DNA of 7,984 bases from Terriglobia bacterium (GTDB lineage: Bacteria; Acidobacteriota; Terriglobia; UBA7540), in NCBI GenBank assembly GCA_030049455.1, contig JASIKV010000215.1, forward strand, positions 1 through 7,984. Direction: 5' to 3'. Under the pieces are notes generated by a model that was not told the DNA's origin, searched no databases, and saw only the letters and a program-made list of their open reading frames with translations. The number at the start of each line of letters is the position of its first letter. Within the stretch, counting starts at the first letter, position 1. Position numbers and translations under genes: made by a program. Of this stretch, positions 1 through 6,830 are shown one piece after another.

Positions 1-2
1 CC

Positions 3-1634
3 ATTGCCAATACGGGCTCGACCCCGACGGCAAACACAACCATCACGGTTGGAAGTACAACCTACACGTGGAAATCGACGCACAGCATTGGGACTGTCAA
101 CCAGATGTCCATCTACAACATCAGCACGGAAGCGGAGATCGCCCAGACTCTTTACGCTGCGCTTACCGGCAAGCAGGCCAATTGCCCTTCGTCGAACTCG
201 GCGTGTATTTACGCTTCGCAACCGGCGAATTCCAGTGTAACGGCGACATATGCGGCCGATGGCGTAACGGTGACTGCCGTCTGCGGCCTGGGAACCTGCG
301 GCAACAGCATTGTGTTCACTCAAAGCGGCGCGACCGGAATGTCGCTGGTGCCCACGACGGGCGATTTGAGCCCCGGTTCCGGAACCGCCGGAGTGGGCGG
401 TGCTACGCTGGTGCTCCTGAAGCCGTCGTCGGGCGGTTCACTGACCAGCCCCGCCACTCCCGCTTCCGTCTCATCGTCTTCGTATCGCTCCTGTACCGCC
501 GCCTGCATGACGACTCTGCAACTGAGCGGCGCGCTGATTTCCACATCGACCGGCCCGACCGACACCTATTCCTCTCCCTTCTATGATTTTGCGGACGACA
601 TCCTCTACGTCGGCGACGACAGCGGGGGGTTGCACAAATTCACCGGCGTATTTTACGGCACGCCCCAGGAGACCACCACGGGCGGCTGGCCGGTGGCGGT
701 CAACTCCAACGCCTCGCTCGCCAGCCCGGTTTTCGATCTGACGAGCGGAAATATTTTTGTCGGCGATTATCTGTTGAATCCCGCTTCCGGCTGCGAGCCG
801 GGCGTGGTGACGGCTGACGGCGCGTGCGGCTACCTCTATTCCATCAACTCGTCGGGGACACCGGGAGTGGTGAAGTCGCCGCAGTTGGATTACAACCAGG
901 GAATCTACGATGGTCCGCTGGTCGATTCCACCGCCGGCCAGGTTTACGCCTTCATCGGCGCGGATGATTCCACGAGTTGCTCGGGGAACCCCTGCGCCGC
1001 CGTCTATCAGTTTCCGACCGATTTCACATCCGGCGCCACGGGCACGGAGGCCACCATCGGCGCGGGCTATGAGTTCGTGATGTCGGGGACTTTCGATAAT
1101 CAGTATTTCACGTCGGCGAATGCTTCAAGTCCCACGGGGAATCTTTACGTGGTGGGAGGAACGGGCGCGCAAAACAACACGCTTTATGCCGTCCCCATTT
1201 TGAACAACACGATGGGCACCGCCACGCCCGGCCCGGTCGTGGCCGCCAATTACACGAACAGCCTTTACGGCGCAGGGCTGCCGGTGACGGAATTCTGCAA
1301 CAACGGCAACAATCCCTGTACGGCAAGCCAGGGGACGGACTATATCTTTTTGGGTGTGCTCGCCTATGGGAGCAACTTTGCCACCAATCCCTGCACGGGT
1401 CAAAGCGCCACGGTCGGCTGCATCATGGGATTCACCGCTCCAACAAGCGGAATGATTTCAAATACCGCCACACCGAATGGAACGCTGGCCGAAGCAGGCG
1501 GCGTCAGCGGGATTGTGATCGATAACGGCGCCGCCGGTGCGTCCAACATTTATTTTTCGACACTTTCGAACCAGTCCTGCACCGGCGGAACCGGCGGGTG
1601 CGCGGTGTCCGCAACGCAATCGGGGCTGCAATGA
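3..1634 (+). CDS. C-terminal part of a large secreted protein: adhesin/tail-like domain plus beta-propeller repeats (5' end outside window)
   Basis: The reading frame is open from base 3, so the true start lies upstream; 543 residues are visible and an internal ATG at 105 is not the start. Residues 1-100 hold a small domain beginning TITVGSTTYTW, then an A-rich helix (AEIAQTLYAAL) and a VTATYAADGVTVTAVCG strand pair. This pattern is familiar from phage tail and bacterial exoprotein modules. After a Ser/Thr-rich linker, the rest consists of imperfect repeats of the form SPxxDxxxGxIYVGDxxGxLxxF (for example DDILYVGDDSGGLHKF, GNIFVGDYL, GNLYVVGGTG), as in PQQ-like or NHL-like beta-propellers; about five or six blades can be guessed. 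Numerous cysteines occur, often paired (CSGNPC, CNNGNNPC, CTGGTGGC), consistent with disulfides outside the cytoplasm. No catalytic motif was seen. A structural or surface-binding role is an inference. It ends in TGA just before a hairpin. Confidence 0.8.
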   Translation: MANTGSTPTANTTITVGSTTYTWKSTHSIGTVNQMSIYNISTEAEIAQTLYAALTGKQANCPSSNSACIYASQPANSSVTATYAADGVTVTAVCGLGTCGNSIVFTQSGATGMSLVPTTGDLSPGSGTAGVGGATLVLLKPSSGGSLTSPATPASVSSSSYRSCTAACMTTLQLSGALISTSTGPTDTYSSPFYDFADDILYVGDDSGGLHKFTGVFYGTPQETTTGGWPVAVNSNASLASPVFDLTSGNIFVGDYLLNPASGCEPGVVTADGACGYLYSINSSGTPGVVKSPQLDYNQGIYDGPLVDSTAGQVYAFIGADDSTSCSGNPCAAVYQFPTDFTSGATGTEATIGAGYEFVMSGTFDNQYFTSANASSPTGNLYVVGGTGAQNNTLYAVPILNNTMGTATPGPVVAANYTNSLYGAGLPVTEFCNNGNNPCTASQGTDYIFLGVLAYGSNFATNPCTGQSATVGCIMGFTAPTSGMISNTATPNGTLAEAGGVSGIVIDNGAAGASNIYFSTLSNQSCTGGTGGCAVSATQSGLQ

Positions 1635-1646
1635 GGCCAAATTGTG

Positions 1647-1667
1647 ACGGCGCTCTTTGAGCGCCGT
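1647..1667 (+). terminator. Perfect stem-loop after the exoprotein gene, possible terminator
   Basis: ACGGCGCTC, loop TTT, GAGCGCCGT forms a perfect 9-bp stem starting 12 bases after the TGA of the exoprotein gene. There is no T-tract after it (the next bases are GTGCTGTCG), so intrinsic Rho-independent termination is not guaranteed. It could instead protect the 3' end of the mRNA. Confidence 0.45.
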
Positions 1668-1718
1668 GTGCTGTCGTAAATTGCAAATGCCGTTATTTCG
1701 CGCCCTACGCGAGCCATT

Positions 1719-1754
1719 GTAGCGCTGACCCCGCCCGGGCGGGGTCGGCGCTAC
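1719..1754. repeat. 36-bp GC-rich palindrome (REP-like element or bidirectional hairpin)
   Basis: The arm GTAGCGCTGACCCCGCC is followed directly by its complement, giving an 18-base arm on each side of CCC/GGG at 1736/1737. The only imperfection is T1726 opposite G1747, which is a G-U wobble in RNA. It lies between the end of the exoprotein gene and the start of the small peptide gene. Its length, near-perfect symmetry and noncoding location resemble dispersed extragenic palindromes. Only one copy is present here, so dispersion cannot be shown from this window. It could also insulate the peptide gene from upstream transcription. Confidence 0.6.
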
Positions 1755-1830
1755 GTTCAATCTAGGACAGCACCGACCGCCGCTACTGTGGAGCCCGGCG
1801 AGCAATTTTGATAGCATAGAGATTCTGATT

Positions 1831-1834
1831 GGAG
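1831..1834 (+). promoter_or_regulatory. Shine-Dalgarno site that decides the peptide start
   Basis: GGAG sits 9 bases before GTG 1844. The alternative in-frame start, TTG at 1829, has only a weak AGAG upstream and would place this GGAG inside the gene. The site therefore favours the GTG and a 56-residue product. Confidence 0.55.
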
Positions 1835-1843
1835 ACGCGCCGA

Positions 1844-2014
1844 GTGCCGGAGCCTGAAAATCCCGAGATCCAGCCTGAAGAGCCGCCGAAGAAGCGCAAA
1901 CCCTACGTGAAGCCGGCAGTTCGCCACGAACGCGTGTTTGAAACCCGCGCCCTGACCTGCGGCAAGGTCCAGACCACGCAATCCACCTGCAAACACAACC
2001 GAAAAACCTCCTGA
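1844..2014 (+). CDS. Putative RiPP precursor peptide, 56 aa, YxxP leader motif and two cysteines
   Basis: The small protein has an acidic Pro/Glu-rich N-terminus (residues 2-15), a basic KKRKP patch (16-20), YVKPAV at 21-26, then VFETRALTCGK (31-41) and a Thr/Ser/Lys-rich tail with a second Cys at 49, ending in Ser56. There is no signal peptide or membrane segment. Y-x-x-P-x-V resembles the leader element that PqqD-type recognition domains bind in lasso precursors, and the second half looks like a core with C-x9-C. A TTG at 1829 could add five residues. It lies 23 bp upstream of an S26-like protease on the same strand, so the two are probably cotranscribed; a PqqD-like and an HprK-like gene lie further downstream. 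An ordinary lasso core is unlikely because no Asp/Glu follows residue 33. Function as a modified-peptide precursor is an inference; it could also be a small regulatory or structural protein. Confidence 0.6.
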   Translation: MPEPENPEIQPEEPPKKRKPYVKPAVRHERVFETRALTCGKVQTTQSTCKHNRKTS

Positions 2015-2037
2015 CTGGCCTGCGCAGAGGCGCGGCG

Positions 2038-2508
2038 ATGCCGATTGAAACCAAAACCCGGCCCCTTGCTGAAACAAAAAACCTTCTGGGATGCGAGTTG
2101 GCGGCGGAGGTGCTTCGCGCGTCGGGAAAGCTGCGCCTGCAAGTGACCGGAGCGAGCATGCTGCCGGCGATCTGGCCGGGAGATGTGCTCAGAGTGCGCA
2201 GCTTCGGTCCGGAACTCGCCATGCCCGGTGATGTTGTACTCTGCCGGCGCGAGGGCGGACTGGTGGCTCATCGCGTTGTTCGGCGAATTTCGCAGCGCGA
2301 CGGAATGCGGTGGGTGCTGCGAGGGGACAGTGTGGACGGCAACGATGGTCCTGCTTCCAGCGGCGAGTTGCTCGGGAAGGTGATTGCAATCGAAAGAGGT
2401 CACCGCCGGCTGAGCCTGCAAAGGTCGTTCCCAGGCCGCTTGGCTTCCTGGATTCTTCGCCGGTCCGGTTTTGTCACGCGCGTAGCATTGCGGCTCGGAA
2501 CGGATTAA
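2038..2508 (+). CDS. S24/S26-family peptidase, S26B-like (Ser/His type), no membrane anchor
   Basis: This 156-residue protein has the signal-peptidase fold motifs in order. VTGASMLPAIWPGD at 36-49 carries the nucleophile Ser40, followed by PGDVVLCRR (63-71). GGLVAHRVVRR at 73-83 provides His78, the base position of the archaeal/SipW/Sec11 branch in place of lysine, and RGDSVDGNDGP follows near residue 94. Classical signal peptidases have a hydrophobic N-terminal anchor; here residues 1-35 are polar and no clear membrane helix is seen, so the enzyme may act in the cytoplasm. The start has an AGAGG at 2026-2030 with 7-base spacing. It follows the putative precursor by 23 bp, which suggests that it removes that peptide's leader or processes another partner of the locus; this is an inference from adjacency. 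The fold assignment is firm, the substrate unknown. Confidence 0.82.
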   Translation: MPIETKTRPLAETKNLLGCELAAEVLRASGKLRLQVTGASMLPAIWPGDVLRVRSFGPELAMPGDVVLCRREGGLVAHRVVRRISQRDGMRWVLRGDSVDGNDGPASSGELLGKVIAIERGHRRLSLQRSFPGRLASWILRRSGFVTRVALRLGTD

Positions 2509-2546
2509 TAAAACCAATTTTTTCGCGCGTTCCCGCCATTTTTCCC
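2509..2546. other. Short convergent gap between the S26-like and M91-like genes
   Basis: The 38 bases between the two converging stop codons include T-runs (2517-2522 and near 2540) but no convincing stem, so no terminator is called. Confidence 0.3.
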
Positions 2547-3482
2547 CTACTCCGAATGCAGAACCTTGCTCAAGCCGGGGACGAACTTGTCCATCATTTG
2601 ATCGTTAAAGTGATCGTATGCCGGTTGTCCGCTATTCTGGTAGGCCTTCTCCAACCGCTCGAAATCGCGAAAAATGTTCAAGGACATTTTCAGTTTGACG
2701 ACCTTTGTTACCAAAGGATCCTCAATGCTCAGGAAGAATTTAATTCTTTCGATGTAGTTGCGATTGGAGGAAAGAAACTTCTCCAACTCGTCTTGGCTGG
2801 CGGTGGTGCTGGTGTTGTAATCGCGCGCGAAATTCGTGCCGCCGCGTTCGGAGGTGAAGGAGTTGGTAATCATCACGGCCAGGAACTCCTCGCCATTGGT
2901 CATGAGTTCCAGCGACGCGTGGTCCAAATTTTCGTAGGAATTGTTCGAGAAGCGGGATGCGTGCACCAGCTCGTGAAAGAGCACTTCCACCGGCCTAGAG
3001 CCTGGAAGGCCGTGGCCGCAGCCGTCCGCAGTCCAGATTTCCGGAGAGAATTCGATGCCCGTTGCACCGATGTTCGATGATTCCAATCTGGTGATTGCAT
3101 TGCAATACCCGCTGGAGTCTTGCTTCCATGGCCTGATCCAGACCGCGTAATCATCGTTCAAGCTGTCCAATAGACAGTTTCCAATTACGGAGTGCCAGAT
3201 CTCGTCCAGTAGCTCCCGCACGCGATGCTCGTAGAATTGCACTAAGCGCGACTCATCCGCGGGTGGAGCGTACATGTAACGTCTGGCCTCTTGGTGCTCC
3301 AATTTCCAGTATATTTGCGGCATGATGTGATTTCCGGGGGTCAGATCCGGGAGTTGCCCACGAAGGATGTCGAGTCCGCGCGTGTCCCCGTTAATGAAAA
3401 TTGAGTAGTCATGATACTGCAACCGGGCCGGACCAAAATCGTTCCCTACCCTCACGTGCGGATTACGGTCAAATTCTCCCAT
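2547..3482 (-). CDS. Zinc metalloprotease resembling the M91 (NleD-like effector) family
   Basis: This 311-residue protein contains VLFHELVHAS at 167-176, an HExxH zinc site (His170, Glu171, His174). A following helix with NGEEFLAVMITN (196-207) could supply the third, glutamate ligand, as in M91-type proteases. The N-terminal half is polar and lacks a signal peptide or membrane segment. M91 includes the type III effector NleD, which cleaves host kinases, but many bacterial members have no known substrate. The C-terminus is Lys/Phe-rich and helical. The start is well supported: AAAGGAG on the minus strand (bases 3490-3496) with 7-base spacing. The gene runs against its neighbours and diverges from the 3804 gene. 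Its DNA is visibly poorer in G+C (22 of 60 bases at 2701-2760), which suggests recent acquisition. The metalloprotease call is strong; the family assignment is moderate. Confidence 0.65.
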   Translation of the reverse strand: MGEFDRNPHVRVGNDFGPARLQYHDYSIFINGDTRGLDILRGQLPDLTPGNHIMPQIYWKLEHQEARRYMYAPPADESRLVQFYEHRVRELLDEIWHSVIGNCLLDSLNDDYAVWIRPWKQDSSGYCNAITRLESSNIGATGIEFSPEIWTADGCGHGLPGSRPVEVLFHELVHASRFSNNSYENLDHASLELMTNGEEFLAVMITNSFTSERGGTNFARDYNTSTTASQDELEKFLSSNRNYIERIKFFLSIEDPLVTKVVKLKMSLNIFRDFERLEKAYQNSGQPAYDHFNDQMMDKFVPGLSKVLHSE

Positions 3483-3803
3483 GCAGATGCTCCTTTCGGC
3501 TTACACCCGACCATCTGATTTCGGGTGCACCGTTGGGATTCCTTCCCCGGGACTCAGGGGGGCGCTCGCGGTCATGCCTTATTGGCCTCATTGCCCCTTC
3601 TACGGGATATATCGAAATTGGGCTGAAAATTACGACAGGCGGGAAGAATATTGTTCCGGAACGCTGCCGGCCGTTACGTCATCCTGCCGGCATGGCACAA
3701 GTCTACCACTCCCCTCCTTACGCCGCCGTTGGGGAAATGGCTTCTGGCGAAGCATCCTGCACAGAGTTATACTCCCGGCATCGCGACCAATGGAGGTTCA
3801 GCA
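3483..3803. other. 321-bp divergent intergenic region between the M91-like and 508-aa genes
   Basis: This should hold the promoters of both divergent genes. It contains the minus-strand ribosome site (3490-3496), the plus-strand site GGAGG (3792-3796) and a 10-bp perfect palindrome GTTCCGGAAC at 3653-3662 that could be an operator. A TATATC at 3608-3613 has no correctly spaced -35 element. No coding capacity is convincing, even though the frame of the downstream gene stays open back to a TTG at 3651. Confidence 0.4.
3792..3796 (+). promoter_or_regulatory. Shine-Dalgarno site fixing the start of the 508-aa protein
   Basis: GGAGG with 7-base spacing to ATG 3804. This start puts a basic-plus-hydrophobic signal peptide exactly at the N-terminus. 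The longer TTG form from 3651 would bury it behind 51 residues. Confidence 0.75.
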
Positions 3804-5330
3804 ATGAAGCGCGGACGGAGCTTTGCGGCAACGGTTCTTCTCGTGACCCCTTTGTTGACCTTATTGGGTTCGAGGGCATTCGCGCAGGCAACCAACCCGG
3901 CCTACCTCGCCGACTTTCCCTCTGTGGACAAGGTCATGACCACGATGAAGACCGCAGACCCGGATGAGAGCGCGGCGCGCCAGATGGCCTCGTTCAGCTG
4001 GCTCCAGCAGATGATCCTGGAGTTGTCCGGGCCGAGGCAAGTTATGAAAGGAGGTCTGACGCCGGACGAAACCAGGCTGCGCCAGGACTACAACACCGCC
4101 CTCTACAACATTGCGAAGTCCAACCCGAAGTACAGTGCCCCTGGCGCCATGCGCGGATTGGATTTCTCTCTCCCCTTCCGCCACGAGCTAATGGAAAAGG
4201 CATTCCCTCCCGGCTTCGTTGCCGAATATGTGAAAGCAAGGGCTCAGGCCAGGCAGGCCAGCGCGCAATTGCATCAGCAGGCTGTGAAGGCGAGCGAGGC
4301 GCGGGAGGCAGCGCAGCGGCCGGCGGAGCAGAAAGCTCTGGACCAGTTCCGGCAGCAGTATGAGGCGCAGCAGCGCGAGGCGCATATGGATCCGCAATCG
4401 CGCCAGATGCGCCGCTGCGTCACCGCCGGGCGGGTGATGGCGGTGTGCGTGGGCAACGGGCTGATGGGTTCGCTCATGCCCAATGTCAACGGCATCCTGA
4501 GCGCTGCGGTTCCCGGCGCGGTCGGCAAGGAAGTAACCGGGCCGCAGATGGCGGGCGTTTTCGCGGGCAATGGCTGGCGACTGGAGTTCAGCGAGGCGTC
4601 GGTGGCCCTCAGTTGCGGAGGAATCATTCCGGATTCGCACGCCTACGCGATCTCGTTTGTGAATAATCGCGCCGTATTGGAAATCGCCGCCACACCGAAA
4701 AACGTTGTGCTGAACCTAGATGGAAACACGCTCGCGGGCGCGGCGGCGCAGGCGGTGGACGGAAGAGTTTCTCTCGGCGTCAGCCGGGGCACCGATGTGC
4801 AGGGGCAGCCGGTCGATGTTTACAGGTACCAGCGGGTCACAGCAAACTGCTCAAAGCCCCTGCTGAACGCGACCAACAGCCCGGGCGCCGTAGGCACGCA
4901 GCAGAATCTTCTGGTCGGGATTTTTAATGACGGAGACACGGGGCCGCCCACCCCTCCGGGCCTGCGCATGAACGGCACGTATTCGGTGCCCAGCGGATTC
5001 AGCGCGCAGTTTTTCCCGGAGTCGGTCATACTGGGCTGCGGACCGGACGTGGCGCGCGCGTATCCCTACACCGTCGTCGCCGACGGCAAGCAGGCTGAAA
5101 TCAAAGTCAACGCTCCCAATCATCCGCTGGCGCTGCTCATCAAGCCGAATAACCAGCTCGACGCCGGCAGCGGTCCCTATCTTGTCGAGGGAAGGCAAGT
5201 CACCGGGCAGGACGCCAACGGGGATTACACTTTCGCGCCGCGCAATGCCGCCTGTAATCTGGCGGTGCTCTCGCCCGGGCCGGTGCCGTTCAACATCGCG
5301 CCCGCGCAACCGGCCCCGGCCAATCGGTAG
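3804..5330 (+). CDS. Secreted protein of unknown function: coiled coil and a duplicated cysteine-bearing domain
   Basis: This 508-residue protein begins MKRGRSF plus a hydrophobic stretch and SRAFA-QA, a typical Sec signal peptide cut after about residue 27. Residues 142-194 are Ala/Gln/Glu/Arg-rich and probably form a coiled coil. A Gly/Met-rich stretch with two Cys (about 205-225) follows. Two diverged copies of a roughly 100-residue domain come next. Copy A (about 252-350) has FSEASVALSCG, a KNVVLNLDGNTLAG strand and a closing ANC. Copy B (about 388-486) has FFPESVILGCG, ALLIKPNNQLDAG and AACNL. Each copy holds a Cys near its start (271, 412) and its end (349, 484), so a disulfide per copy is plausible. 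I do not recognise the family. It is followed after 57 bp by an exported M18-type aminopeptidase, so the two are probably cotranscribed. No enzyme motif was seen; a periplasmic or outer-surface binding role is only a guess. Confidence 0.75.
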   Translation: MKRGRSFAATVLLVTPLLTLLGSRAFAQATNPAYLADFPSVDKVMTTMKTADPDESAARQMASFSWLQQMILELSGPRQVMKGGLTPDETRLRQDYNTALYNIAKSNPKYSAPGAMRGLDFSLPFRHELMEKAFPPGFVAEYVKARAQARQASAQLHQQAVKASEAREAAQRPAEQKALDQFRQQYEAQQREAHMDPQSRQMRRCVTAGRVMAVCVGNGLMGSLMPNVNGILSAAVPGAVGKEVTGPQMAGVFAGNGWRLEFSEASVALSCGGIIPDSHAYAISFVNNRAVLEIAATPKNVVLNLDGNTLAGAAAQAVDGRVSLGVSRGTDVQGQPVDVYRYQRVTANCSKPLLNATNSPGAVGTQQNLLVGIFNDGDTGPPTPPGLRMNGTYSVPSGFSAQFFPESVILGCGPDVARAYPYTVVADGKQAEIKVNAPNHPLALLIKPNNQLDAGSGPYLVEGRQVTGQDANGDYTFAPRNAACNLAVLSPGPVPFNIAPAQPAPANR

Positions 5331-5348
5331 CGGCGTCGCGCCGGTTGG
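5320..5348 (+). promoter_or_regulatory. Hairpin across the stop codon of the 508-aa gene, possible attenuator
   Basis: CCAATCGG (5320-5327) can pair with CCGGTTGG (5341-5348), 8 bp with one G-U pair, around a 13-base loop containing the TAG stop. There is no T-tract. It could modulate read-through into the aminopeptidase gene or may be chance in GC-rich DNA. Confidence 0.25.
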
Positions 5349-5387
5349 AAACGGAGTCTCGAGCGCCAATTCGAGTGGGAGGGAAAC

Positions 5388-6830
5388 GTGAAGAAGCACG
5401 GGAATCTGATTTTGCTTGTGATGATCGGGCTGACTGCCGCTCTGACGGTGATTGTCAATGCGGACGACCAGGGTGATGCCTGGGCGAACAAGAAGTCCGG
5501 TTGGCTGCTGCTTTCGGCAGCGGACCGGCAGCAGGTAGGGGATTTTGCGGAGGACTACAAAAGCTATTTAAATGTGGCGCGCACGGCTGAGGGGTCGACC
5601 CGCGAGGTGGAGCGGCGAGCGAGGGCTGCGGGATTCACCGAGTATACCGACGCCGCTCAAGTGAAACCCGGGGCGCGGCTGATCTTTCCCAACCGCGGCC
5701 GGGCCTTGATCCTGGCCGTCATCGGCTCGAGGCCTATCCTGGAGGCTTCCGAGGTCGTGGCTGCCCATCAGGACAGTCCCCATATTGATCTGAAGGCTCG
5801 ACCGATTTATCCGGCCGGCGGATTCGCGCTTTTCAAAACGATTTACTACGGCGGAATCAAGAAATATCAATGGTCGAACCTGCCCCTCGCCCTGTTGGGC
5901 CGCATCGACACGAGCGACGGCCGGACCTTGGAGGTCTCTGTCGGGCTCAACCCCGGCGATCCTGTGTTCGTCATTCCCGACAACGCCCCGCACTCCGATA
6001 GCGAACTGCGCAACCGCACCTATACGAACGTCCTGCAAGGGGAAGAGCTTGACCCCGTGGCGGGAAGTATTCCTGGGGAGAAGGACACCGTGGCGCTGGA
6101 GGTGGTGAAGCTGCTGACTTCAACCTATAAAATTAAGGAGGAGGACCTTGTGAGCGCGGAACTGGCGCTGGTGCCCGCTGCGCACCCTGCCGACGTCGGC
6201 TTCGACCATGGTTTGGTGGGCGCCTATGGGCAGGATGATCGCCTGTCGTCTTTTTGCGCCGTCCGCGCCATCGAAGACTTGAAGGGAGTTCCAGCCCGCA
6301 CCGCCTTGGCGTACCTAACAAATTTTGAGGAAGTGGGGTCCGTGAACAATACCGGCGCGGGCTCGGAATTCCTCAGTTCCACGTACGCGCAACTGTTGAG
6401 CGCCCAGCGCAGCGGCGCTTTCAACGATCTGGACCTGCGGCAAGCTCTGCATAACTCGCAGGTCATTTCGGCAGACGCCGACGACGGCATCAACCCCATT
6501 TTCCCCGGCACGGAAGAGCCCTCAAATGCTGCGCGGCTGGGTTTCGGCGTCGCCATCAAACTCTACGGAGGCGGCTTTAACGCCCCTTCCGAATATACCG
6601 CTCGCCTGCGCACCTTGATGGACCGTGACAATATCCCCTGGCAAACCCAAACCCCCAAAGTGGACGTGGGCGGCGGGGGCACCATCGGCGGGTTTATGTC
6701 GCGCCAGGGTATGGAAGTGATTGATCTGGGCGTGCCCTTGCTCTCCATGCACTCCCCCTTTGAGATGTCGTCGAAAGTGGATGTTTGGAACTTCTATCGA
6801 GCGATGAGCGCATTCTACGCGCAACCATAA
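5388..6830 (+). CDS. M18-family zinc aminopeptidase with an N-terminal signal peptide
   Basis: This 480-residue protein has the M18 metal-site motifs in order: AHQDSP (His127), GQDDR (Asp283/284), NFEEVGS (Glu314/315), SADAD (Asp363), GGGGTIGG (428-435) and LSMHSPFE (His455). These match the two-metal centre of M18 aminopeptidases, which remove N-terminal residues, often acidic ones, and assemble into large TET-like particles. In family members the position of Asp366 is usually His (SADMAH-type motif). Residues 1-25 (MKKHGN, a long Leu/Val/Ile stretch, then VNA) look like a Sec signal peptide or an anchor, unusual for a family that is normally cytoplasmic. GTG 5388 has GGGAGG at 5377-5382, 5 bases upstream. 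It follows the exported 508-aa protein by 57 bp, which agrees with export of both. The aminopeptidase call is strong; export is an inference from the N-terminus. Confidence 0.88.
   Translation: MKKHGNLILLVMIGLTAALTVIVNADDQGDAWANKKSGWLLLSAADRQQVGDFAEDYKSYLNVARTAEGSTREVERRARAAGFTEYTDAAQVKPGARLIFPNRGRALILAVIGSRPILEASEVVAAHQDSPHIDLKARPIYPAGGFALFKTIYYGGIKKYQWSNLPLALLGRIDTSDGRTLEVSVGLNPGDPVFVIPDNAPHSDSELRNRTYTNVLQGEELDPVAGSIPGEKDTVALEVVKLLTSTYKIKEEDLVSAELALVPAAHPADVGFDHGLVGAYGQDDRLSSFCAVRAIEDLKGVPARTALAYLTNFEEVGSVNNTGAGSEFLSSTYAQLLSAQRSGAFNDLDLRQALHNSQVISADADDGINPIFPGTEEPSNAARLGFGVAIKLYGGGFNAPSEYTARLRTLMDRDNIPWQTQTPKVDVGGGGTIGGFMSRQGMEVIDLGVPLLSMHSPFEMSSKVDVWNFYRAMSAFYAQP

Larger units (their letters stand above)
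1635..1843. other. 209-bp intergenic region upstream of the putative precursor peptide
   Basis: The region holds the two hairpins listed separately. Downstream of the palindrome, 1755-1830 is less GC-rich and contains AATTTTGATAGCATAGAGATTC, the most likely place for a promoter of the peptide gene. No confident -35/-10 pair was found, so none is called. Confidence 0.4.

Noticed and set aside
68..586. 172-codon plus-strand frame within the exoprotein region
   Set aside because: Arg-rich out-of-frame reading of a sequence whose other frame is open from the window edge and has coherent repeats.
1844..2014. Reading the small peptide as a classical lasso-peptide precursor
   Set aside because: There is no Asp/Glu at positions 7-9 of any plausible core after the YxxP element and no Gly/Ala-led core with an acidic ring closer; B2 and C enzymes are not in the window.
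1458..2222. 254-codon minus-strand open frame across the peptide gene region
   Set aside because: It is Arg/Pro/Ser-rich with no motif and spans the end of the exoprotein, the hairpins and the S26-like start; it looks like a GC-rich shadow.
2310..3080. 256-codon plus-strand open frame opposite the M91-like gene
   Set aside because: It overlaps both the end of the S26-like gene and the antisense of an HELVH protease with a strong ribosome site; its composition shows no domain.
3591..3613. Promoter TTGCCC / TATATC in the divergent region
   Set aside because: Spacer is only 11 bases, too short for a sigma-70-type promoter.
3651..3803. N-terminal extension of the 508-aa protein from TTG 3651
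   Set aside because: It has no good ribosome site and would hide the signal peptide; ATG 3804 has GGAGG at 7-base spacing.
4851..5399. 182-codon minus-strand open frame within the 508-aa gene
   Set aside because: Arg/Gly-rich shadow of a gene with signal peptide, duplicated domain and good ribosome site.
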